DNA of 50,705 nt from Lingula anatina. Its lineage: Eukaryota > Brachiopoda > Lingulata > Lingulida > Lingulidae. Below, in pieces: positions 35,304-43,800 of this stretch. The notes below the pieces were generated by a model. It saw nothing but the letters and a program-made list of their open reading frames with translations. It was not told where the DNA came from and did no database searches. The stretch spans positions 152,445 through 203,149 of the forward strand of contig NW_019775424.1 of assembly GCF_001039355.2 (NCBI RefSeq), in the 5' to 3' direction. The position numbers and the translations under genes are program-made. How positions within the stretch are numbered: the stretch's first letter is position 1; each line of letters begins with the position of its first letter.

Positions 35304-37254
35304 NNNNNNNNNNNNNNNNNNNNNNNNNNNNNNNNNNNNNNNNNNNNNNNNNNNNNNNNNNNNNNNNNNNNNNNNNNNNNNNNNNNNNNNNNNNNNNNNN
35401 NNNNNNNNNNNNNNNNNNNNNNNNNNNNNNNNNNNNNNNNNNNNNNNNNNNNNNNNNNNNNNNNNNNNNNNNNNNNNNNNNNNNNNNNNNNNNNNNNNNN
35501 NNNNNNNNNNNNNNNNNNNNNNNNNNNNNNNNNNNNNNNNNNNNNNNNNNNNNNNNNNNNNNNNNNNNNNNNNNNNNNNNNNNNNNNNNNNNNNNNNNNN
35601 NNNNNNNNNNNNNNNNNNNNNNNNNNNNNNNNNNNNNNNNNNNNNNNNNNNNNNNNNNNNNNNNNNNNNNNNNNNNNNNNNNNNNNNNNNNNNNNNNNNN
35701 NNNNNNNNNNNNNNNNNNNNNNNNNNNNNNNNNNNNNNNNNNNNNNNNNNNNNNNNNNNNNNNNNNNNNNNNNNNNNNNNNNNNNNNNNNNNNNNNNNNN
35801 NNNNNNNNNNNNNNNNNNNNNNNNNNNNNNNNNNNNNNNNNNNNNNNNNNNNNNNNNNNNNNNNNNNNNNNNNNNNNNNNNNNNNNNNNNNNNNNNNNNN
35901 NNNNNNNNNNNNNNNNNNNNNNNNNNNNNNNNNNNNNNNNNNNNNNNNNNNNNNNNNNNNNNNNNNNNNNNNNNNNNNNNNNNNNNNNNNNNNNNNNNNN
36001 NNNNNNNNNNNNNNNNNNNNNNNNNNNNNNNNNNNNNNNNNNNNNNNNNNNNNNNNNNNNNNNNNNNNNNNNNNNNNNNNNNAACTTAACACATTATTTC
36101 ACGTAGTCACTCGTAGGAGACGCCATGCTTTCTTTGTGTACGGTTATGCACTCGGAACTACTCGGATGTCTCCGCACTCGACAATAACTTTGTTGTTTGT
36201 ATGGAGCTTGCGGAATCAGCCGAGGATTGCCGATTGACGGTCAACCAATCAGCGTTTTCACCAAACTTTGGTGAAAAATTTTGAAACTTGGATTCGATTG
36301 GCTTATATAAACTAGGTCAAACTATTTTCGTCAGAGGTAACTTGACACGATGAAGATAGGCTATAGTGAAGAGGTTAGTGTCAAGTTATCTCTGAAGCTC
36401 AGGGTGGCTGAAAGTGGCTTCTTTTGTAATATCTTGTTTTTTTAAACTCCTGTTGGTTTTGTCTTATGCTTGAGTTACATTTTGTTTCTAATAATTTCAC
36501 TGTAGAGCCTTCCATGAGCATGCACATATTTAATTTCGTTATTATTATTTTGTCATTGTATACTTGTTTAGATTTTTGACCTGCTTGTAGAACTTTGCTA
36601 TTGCCAAATAACGCCTGTACCATCTGGCAGCCATTTGCTAATTTTGATGTATCCAGTTATCTGTTCTATTTGGATAACTATGTGCTTATTATGTCACCTT
36701 GAATATATACCCCTTACAATAAGTAAAGGGGGAAAAGAAAAGAAGAATAATAATAGATACACCAAGTTGCAATATCCAAGGGAAAATGAGATGTCAGACT
36801 GCAAAGTTGTGTACAGAGGAGGGGATTTTGTTTAAACAATAAGATTGAAACAGTCTCTGGTAGGTTGATCAGTAATGTGCCATATGAAGTTCTTCATTAA
36901 CCCCTGCTATGGAGTGAGGAAGCCAAATAACAAAAGATAGCACCAGATTTTTTCTTTGTGTGTTAAGTCAGTTGATATGGCATCAAAGTGTTTTGCTGTT
37001 CTTCCTAGGAGCAGGTTGTTAGGACCAGGTCTGTGTCTGTGTCTGTCAGCGAGGATGACGTGCTGGTGGAGGACTCCTTCACGTCGACACACCTGGAGAT
37101 AGATGCAACGCCTGAGGTGGCAAAGACGAGGCGGACCACACGCATGACACGTGGCAAGAAGAGGAAGAGTGTAGAGACTGCTGAGGTATGCTAGTCATGG
37201 CAAAATTGATTTTGGTGTTTGCCTGTAATTACTGTAAGTAATATAAACTTTCAG

Positions 37255-37324
<70 letters not shown>

Positions 37325-38972
37325 TTTACAAGGCTTTGTAGATGGTTATCTCAGTTTGTAACAAAGAAACGGCTAATTCTTTCAGACAACTCCTCCAAAG
37401 ACAAGGAGGGCCACCAGAGGAAGTAGGACCAGGTCAAAAGTTGAGAAGATCAAAGAGGAAGAAAATCAAGAGAATCAGTCATATAGCACAGACAAGGTGA
37501 AATATATGCTCAGCTCGTATAAACAGAAGTCTCAGTTTTTGCATGAAACTGTGTTAAATTTTGTTCTTATGCATTTTTAATAGTAATTGTTTACCTTGAA
37601 CAACGCTAACATTTAGATACTGTTGATATCATAGTTTCACATGAAATAGGTGATTTCCTCCAATGTTCTCTTTATCTATTTTAAAATACCAAGGGGAAAT
37701 TATATCCATTCTTTGAAGTGTAGCATTTTTGTTTCACTCCAGGAGCAGGACCAGTTCCAGAGGTCAGAAGACAGAGCCAGTAAGAGACATGGCCTGTCAA
37801 AACTGGGCAACATTCTGACCAACTCTCCCATAGGAAAGTCAGGTATTATCAGAATTTTTTTTAAATTTTGTTTTTATACTAATAATGACTGTTGTAGGCA
37901 TGTATATGTGCACAACTTAAAAGCCAAAAAAACTGATATAACATTGTCCTTGCTTGGAACATTTTTCTGCATGAAGTATGATGCAGTCACTTTGTTGATT
38001 AGTGGTAACTCCCATTTTTAGCTGACAGCTGTTCCAACCACTAGCATAACACTTTTTTGGTGACATTTAACTTAACAATACTCCAATACATATTTTTATT
38101 CACATAGAAAAAAGAAAATAACAAACATTAAATTTGAGTGGTTTGACTTGAAGATTCTGTTGAAATAAAATCCTACAATATTGCAAGAGTGAATTTACTT
38201 AAAGTGTGATTTTTTAAATATGCTTTTATTTCTTATTTACTCTAACAGATTTTTGCAAAATAAGTTATGCTTGTTTTCTGGAAACAAACAGCTCCTTATT
38301 TATCAGATTGCCTTTTGGGAATTTTGAAAGAATAAAAGTTATTTCTTGGGTGTTAGAGTGATGTGAGAGAAATATTTGATGTAGCACTGGGCCTCCTGGT
38401 AGGTGAGGAACCTGTTTGTGAAGTTAACACCTGTTGATGAGCAATGAAACCAAATAACACACTGCTAGCTCTTTACTCCTTGCTGCGCACACAAATTTCA
38501 GAGACCTCAAAATCATGTGACTTCACCTCTACCTCCACAGCAAAAAAAATCTGGGACAGTATGACCTCGCCAGTGAAGTCTCCGTCGTCGACCTCCTCCC
38601 CTCCACCACCACCTACGACAGAGAAGAAGAAAAGAAAACTGTTCAAGACTGACATATCAGCTCCTTTTGATTGTGCACCTAACATGGTGGGTTATATGCC
38701 TGTCTCTGGCGTTTATTATCTGAATAGGTTCAGTAGATTAACTAAAAGATTAAGGTAATATCAGGTTGATTGAGAAAAACTTGCTGTTAAGCGGTAATTT
38801 TAGGTAACCGTCTGAATTTTTTTGTATTTCAGATGTTGCACAGTGTATCTGCATTATATTTCATATCTGTTTGGGTATTTTTCAGATAATTACTTCCACA
38901 GAAGACACATCATGTAAGAAAGACAGTTCCCATGACATTGTTAAGAGAAGACTGAGATCCAGAAGAAATTAA
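19820..38972 (+). CDS. KIF20B: Kinesin-6 (KIF20B-like), full-length isoform
   Basis: An in-frame TAG at 19814-19816 fixes the start ATG at 19820. I read 32 coding exons: 19820-20065, 20298-20556, 21008-21195, 21443-21620, 21884-22117, 22256-22367, 22655-22726, 22866-23012, 23350-23515, 23857-23989, 24312-24397, 24843-24982, 25392-25566, 25840-26007, 26279-26398, 26782-26889, 27069-27194, 27537-27666, 28929-31690, 31928-32092, 32504-32677, 33104-33296, 33508-33633, 33925-34185, 34388-34578, 34743-34838, 35096-35203, 37009-37185, 37386-37496, 37743-37842, 38502-38686 and 38886-38972. All phases agree, giving about 2507 residues, unless the N gap hides an exon. The motor (about 62-534) has RVFLRIRPF, the P-loop [10 protein letters not shown], a long kinesin-6 insert, switch I SSSRSH and switch II DLAGSER. 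A huge coiled coil follows. The end ([18 protein letters not shown]) matches the KIF20B C-terminus. The expected role is microtubule organisation in late mitosis and cytokinesis. Confidence 0.92.
26440..26670. mobile_element. Small dispersed repeat with TTTG core and inverted ends
   Basis: The kinesin intron after exon 26279-26398 holds ACCTCTGCCAAGG (26440-26452) and, inverted with one mismatch, CCTTGGCGGAGGT (26634-26646), flanking a (TTTG)n/(TCTG)n tract (about 26473-26520). The right end reads GAGTGCTTTTCTAGTT. This resembles a widespread animal repeat I recall with a CTCCGCCAAGGAGGTTATG start; the class is uncertain and there is no coding capacity. Confidence 0.6.
27537..28139 (+). CDS. 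Alternative terminal exon of the kinesin: short KIF20A-like isoform tail
   Basis: The exon starts at the same acceptor (27536/27537) used by the long form. In the long form it is cut at the internal donor TCAG|GTAGTA (27666/27667). If that donor is ignored, the frame stays open for 157 more codons to a TGA at 28137-28139. The extension is not random intron: it is rich in Lys, Arg and Ser and holds four CDK-type S/T-P-x-K/R sites (TPSR, TPSK, SPLK, TPGR), basic clusters ([21 protein letters not shown]) and a final [11 protein letters not shown] 3' UTR and an AATAAA follow before the next exon. Joined to the upstream exons it gives 1086 residues: motor, neck and a short coiled coil, near KIF20A in size and plan. 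The tail would suit anaphase-midzone targeting under CDK1 control; that is inference. Confidence 0.72.
   Translation, partial: ALTIEELNKVLEETREAVETANSKLDARDKTIQELQSQLETTSGSKPSTSHTTTQVSPSLAACNAQDGVSSSPVPKIVVDQKVETPKGTPSRHDERQEAHEAAAHSMRLKLTPSKCGFIAKHTKTSLLRLMGKSPLKRKSKEKTDEKLSSASKRKRSSLFGGTPGRRKSKVIDSKIAKRKSSLLKPYSLRSRTKKKLPFA
28140..28700 (+). terminator. Intronic 3' UTR and polyadenylation site of the short kinesin isoform
   Basis: AATAAA at 28668-28673 is followed within about 20-30 nt by a T/GT-rich stretch (TTTTTGTTTTGTG), the expected arrangement for cleavage. It lies upstream of the next exon (28929), so use of this site and of the 27667 donor are mutually exclusive. Confidence 0.65.
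30860..31048 (+). repeat. Three tandem 63-bp (21-residue) coiled-coil repeats
   Basis: Units 30860-30922, 30923-30985 and 30986-31048 encode related 21-mers ([21 protein letters not shown] and two variants beginning SELK). Twenty-one residues are exactly three heptads, so the duplications keep the coiled-coil register. Confidence 0.85.
32313..32354. repeat. (TG)n(AG)n microsatellite
   Basis: A short TG run followed by about fifteen AG units in a kinesin intron. Confidence 0.9.
35273..35303. repeat. (TC)n microsatellite abutting the assembly gap
   Basis: TC repeats run directly into the Ns, so the array is probably longer and is the likely reason the assembly broke. Confidence 0.9.
35304..36082. 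other. Assembly gap (779 N)
   Basis: Unknown bases between the kinesin exons 35096-35203 and 37009-37185. Both flanking exons are in phase 0, so they can join directly, but an extra in-frame exon inside the gap is not excluded. Confidence 0.99.
36245..36310 (+). promoter_or_regulatory. Promoter-like cluster: CCAAT, palindrome, CHR-like site, TATA
   Basis: CCAAT (36245-36249), a 23-bp palindrome with 11-bp arms TTTTCACCAAA/TTTGGTGAAAA (36255-36277), TTTGAA (36280-36285), inverted CCAAT (36297-36301) and TATATAA (36304-36310) lie in this order, 21-27 bp upstream of a strong hairpin. Promoter function is inferred. Confidence 0.45.
36331..36395 (+). ncRNA. Candidate hairpin RNA downstream of a TATA box
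   Basis: TCAGAGGTAACTTGACAC (36331-36348) pairs with GTGTCAAGTTATCTCTGA (36378-36395) over 18 bp with one G.U wobble, closing a 29-nt loop. The pairing is complete only on the plus strand; on the minus strand the wobble becomes a C/A mismatch. T-runs at 36422-36425 and from 36437 could end a Pol III transcript. A 31-codon ORF starts at 36350 within the loop. I recognise no known RNA family. A small inverted-repeat element is the main alternative. Confidence 0.4.
37257..37320. repeat. (TA)n microsatellite
   Basis: About thirty TA units in a kinesin intron, between exons 37009-37185 and 37386-37496. Confidence 0.95.
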
Positions 38973-39800
38973 TTCATTAATGTGAATTGATTTTTGTTAA
39001 GTGTTCATGTTTATGGTTTATCTGCAACAAAAGAATTTATATGTTCATAATAGATTATATATACATATGAAACATAGCTGCAAAAAACATTTTTTAAAAA
39101 TGCTTTTAGTTATGAAGTTGACATATACTGAAATAACTTTTGAGTACATTTTCCTATGTGAAAATTGCTGTATGAAGTTATTCTGACATGTGGAGTAGAT
39201 TCTACCATACATTATCTCTATTCAGCGAGGGTTTCAGAGTAATAAATCAAGTTATCCTGGGTATGATACACAAGGGTGCAAATTCAAGTAGTAATGAAAA
39301 TTTGTCTATTCAATCTTCACTGATTTAAGTCAGTTTGCTCTGTGAAGCTTCTATATTGTCACTGTATATTAGATTACATGTCATTTTCTCTACATTATGT
39401 CATCTTTTAGACAATTGCTCTATGTTACCGTTTCCCATTGACCTGCTCTATGTACCAACCCCACTAACGTTACAGATTATTACTTTGTGGTGCTTCTGTT
39501 TGAGTTTTGGGGCAGATTTTGAATTGGAATGCTATGCTGATTCGTATGATTTTGATCGTGGTTGTGTTTGTGATGAATGAATGAAAACTCAGATCATGTA
39601 CCATCAACTTTCTGTTTCTTATACCAAGTAAACTGAATGTGTAATAGTTCTGTTACTTGCCTAATGATGTATATAGATAGGGAGACAAGCTTCTGTATAT
39701 ATAAACTTGGTCTTATAGATAGCTACATGTAAATAAGAAAGATACTCCTATAGTCTTTCTACATGATATTATATTCAAATAAATATTCATCTTATCAGCT
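38973..39800 (+). terminator. KIF20B: 3' UTR of the long kinesin isoform with two polyadenylation signals
   Basis: AATAAA occurs at 39241-39246 and again at 39778-39783, giving 3' UTRs of about 290 or 830 nt. No coding frame is retained. Confidence 0.5.
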
Positions 39801-40560
39801 TCTTTTTATTTTCTCTCTTTCTCTTAAATCCTACATATTTGGAACACTAACACTTCTGTGTTGGTATTGTAAGCTTCCATATTGAAAGATGCAGTATGGT
39901 AGGCTAAATATTCACCTGATGGTGTATAAAAAATCATTTGAATAAACCTTTTTGATTCTGAACAAACCAAAAAATGAGCTGACTGTTTGGTGACATTCTG
40001 TTGGCTATTGGATGTTTCTTAGGTACTCTTACCAATTTAAAGTAATGAAATAATTCTAGGGGTTCTGAAATAACCTGAATGAACATGGGGTTTGAATTAA
40101 AAATATGTAGTTGTGGAACTTGGCAATGTAAGCTGTTCACAAAAACCATTTATTTTTATTTTCATATTTTTCTTTGGTAACACTAAATATATGTTTTTTA
40201 ATTTAAGTTAGAATGTCAGTTGTATTGGAATTGAAGTAAAAGTATTTTACACCATGTTTTAGTCACAATAACGCGCTTCAATAATGAAAAACAATCATGA
40301 TTATGCTAATATTATGACGTCAAAAAATAAAAGCCCTTTTCTACAAGTATTTATATAAGCCGTTCGTTTACATGAAAGATCGAGTCGTAAAAACTGAAAA
40401 AACTAGTAACATTTTAGTTTAGGTTGTATTTATAATTCACAAAATAAAAATTTCCCCCCAAATTCTCATCCTCGAAACGATTCAGTGCGTTATAAAATCT
40501 TCGATGATTATCATTTATTTAGGGAATTTTTTGAGTCATCAATGCATGTAAACGTGGCAA
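39801..40560. other. Spacer between the kinesin and PDCD4
   Basis: AT-rich DNA with no supported gene on either strand. Confidence 0.45.
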
Positions 40561-40859
40561 GGGGATGTTTACAACGCATTATTCCAGATGGCGCACTTGC
40601 TCAATTTGTCCAATCGAAACTCGTCGTAGTCACGTGACACATTGAATCAAAACAACTCGAGGTCGGCCATATCTGTTGTGCAGAAGCGCAGGTTGTTACA
40701 GGTGTTTTGTTATTAATCCAAGGTGTAAGTCAAGGCAGCTAGTTGACAGTCCTCGTGGACTAGTCCTTAAGGGTCAATTTTTGCTTTGGGCAGATTTTGC
40801 GTGGAAAGTACGTTCGCTGAGCTTTGTTTACAGAGTTGATATTCCAGTAACAAGCAGTC
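40561..40859 (+). promoter_or_regulatory. PDCD4: PDCD4 promoter and 5' UTR
   Basis: A CCAAT box (40610-40614) and a palindromic E-box GTCACGTGAC (40629-40638) lie about 230-250 bp before the start codon. The same ten bases occur in the PBDC1/kinesin promoter. A donor-like GTAAGT near 40725 and acceptor-like AGs before 40850 allow a short 5' UTR intron, which cannot be confirmed here. Confidence 0.45.
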
Positions 40860-43800
40860 ATGGAGCAGCCAATGGAAAATGGCGAAGTGGAAAATGGCAA
40901 CGTGCTCTTTAGCAAAGACTCAATGGAAAATGATGTACCAAAGGAGGACAGAGTGATTCGCAAAGCAAAACGGCTTACGAAGCTTAGCCCAAGAAAAGAC
41001 GACCCACCCGTGGTAAATGGCAATTTACCTCCAGTTTCCGTGAAAAACATGCGCAAGTCCCGCATGGGTCTGGGACGAGGACTTCCTAAGAAAGGTACGC
41101 AAAGAGCTAATGAACGTCAGACGCCCTGGCATGAAGCCCTTTAAAAAGTTTAATGCACGTGTTGTTTTGCAATATTTATTGACAGTGCTCATAAATTCCT
41201 TCCACGTCTTGAGCGTCATGTTTTTTCTCGTATTTTATAAGCATGCCCATGCATGTCTGTACGTGTTGACTAAATTTTGAACGCGTGCTCAGTACATGGA
41301 TGTTGTGAATCATGGTTTCTTATTGAAGTCTGCCTTATTTTGATGGTTTAAGTGGTAGACATAAGGGGATTAATTAGTCCTGCAGACATGGTCTACTCAT
41401 AATATGTAAGATAAATGAACTGCTTGTATAGCATTCCTGTTTATTTACCAGTTCACCAATTCTCTTTTGTGTCCTCCACAAATTTATAGGGAAGCCGTCT
41501 GAGTGGAAGTCTTGAAAGTCCTGCGTTTTACCCGTTACCTCCCCAGCATACATTTGTATAGTCAAATGGTTTCAGTTGAAGATTGAGACAAGTGCTGCAG
41601 TCTGACCTTTCAAAGCTTCAACTTTGTCTGGTTTAAATGGTGCCACTGAATGCTTACATCAATTTGTCTTGATGTCATTTGCACAGTTCCAAGAAATCAT
41701 ACATTCTAACTCTTGTAGTGGCATCCTAATTTATGCACAGCTTTTGATAAAAATGGATGTCCAAGAGGCCAAAAACTTAGCACCAGTATGCTACATGACT
41801 TCTTTGCTGCAACTAGTACATTATTAACTTGAAGTAGGTAACAATATGATCATTGTGGACAAGTAGTTATTGATAAATTATTCAATTTTGTATTGCAAAG
41901 ATAAGGATATATTCATTTGAATGTTTAAGCTTTTGATTTTTGATGGACACTGAAAGTGACCAAGGATCATTTGCAAGGGATTTTCAATATGGAAATTGAT
42001 TTGATTGTCCTTAAAGGGGCTTTAATGCATGTCTGTTCAAAGATTAGAAGATTATCTTTCACATGTTTGATTGGCTTATTGTGACAGCCAATCAGGATTC
42101 ATGGATTTGACACACCTCATTTATACCAAGCCAACTGAATTTATATTGTAAGTAATGAGGGAAAGAGGTCAACTGTAATGCAGATAATATATCAGACATG
42201 AGCTTTTTTCCTGGAAAAGTGGAATTCCGCCTATTTTAATTCAATTCTGATGGTTCCTAAGAATCGTCAAGGTTAGGTGTTGGGTCCCATGATAAATGTT
42301 CAGAGGGTTTTTTTTTTTTTTTTTTTTTTTGAAACCTAGGCCTTTGTCTGATATGTGCATTATTCTGTGTTTGCACACAACAATGTAAGGACATCGTACA
42401 TACATACATAAACATTAAATATACCTTAGCTATACATGGAATTCTGGTTTAAAGAGTATCTCCCCCAACTCTTTAAATCCCATGTTTAAATGCACCTAGC
42501 ATGTTTTTAGAATACTTCAATAAATACTTTACAAAGGGCCACGCTTTGATTTTCATGCTCTGTTTGTTTGCAAGTCACATGCCTGGATTGTATTGTTGTT
42601 ATTGGGTGACCCTCTCCAGCTGAGCATATCGTTTCACATTGCTCAAGGCCACTGACACATCACCCCACCATTGCAGTTATCACACCTGGCAGGGATCCAG
42701 GTAGAAGAGCTGTATCAACAGGAAAATATGATAAGGATGGCTATTGTGGAATAGCATGGGAGGAGAAACAGCTGCCAATATATCCATAGTTATGCCATCC
42801 AGTCCAGGACCACATGTTAGTACACTGACAAATCCTGGCATATAGTTGTTGACTGGTTACTTTGCCTGTTGTTTGCATGCACTAGCAAGCTTTTGCACGT
42901 GTTGCTGAATTTTGATATCTCTAAACAGCTGATTAGGTCACATAAATTTCCTTCATTTTAAACTTTAGAACCGTAACATAAGCTACTATGCATTGACTGT
43001 AGAGACACTCTTAGAGCCTTGTGTGTACTCTGGAGTCACAGTATGAAAACTTACTTGTGCCAGTGTGGATTTAAATAAAGTGCTTATTGCACATGCTTGC
43101 TTATATGGTCTGACGGCTTATTAGAGTGCCCTTGGTATAGAATAATTTTGCCCTGTTGTTATATATTGAAGATGGTGAACCTTGTAAACATTCTAAGTTT
43201 AAAACTGTTTTTCATTAAGAACATCCTTTTGATAGTTGGGTGCATTACTTTTTATGCCTGACCTCATGGTAAATGTTTGTAAACAAGCTGATCATAAACA
43301 TGCTATAAATATCCAGCACAGAGGGTCAGAGATAGTAATTGGCCATGTGTTGAGACGTGGTGTATGACGTCACAGTAAGATGTAGACAGGCCAGTGTTGT
43401 GCCCCATTCATGCCAGGAGGAGTGTAGACAAACAGGAAACCACAGAAGCCTGTTTACGTGCAGTAAAACATCAGCATGGTTTACTTATAAGACGGGCATT
43501 CATCTTGAACTTGAAAAGTATAAGATCAGTATGTCTGAAAGATATACCTATAAGAATTTTTAACAGAAATGAAAGAATTTGATTCAAAGTATTTTTTTTT
43601 TTGGCTGGAGTTATATTATTAAACAGTACAAAATCAATCAGCAGATATTACATCATACCAATTGTAAAAAGAAATAATTAGGAATCTACCACTGTCATCT
43701 TGAAAGATTTTCTTTATGAAGTAAAATGAATTAATCATTTAATAAATAGGTACTGTAAGTTGTTAAGGGTCAGAATACCCCAAAATGCCAGCAAAAATCA

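Noticed and set aside
35262-36092. Apparent open frame across the N run
   Set aside because: It exists only because unknown bases contain no stop codons, with TC-repeat sequence at its end.
42068-42094. Inverted TGATTGGCT/AGCCAATCA pair in PDCD4 intron 1
   Set aside because: A 9-bp pair with a 9-nt spacer is plausible by chance across 50 kb and has no other supporting context.
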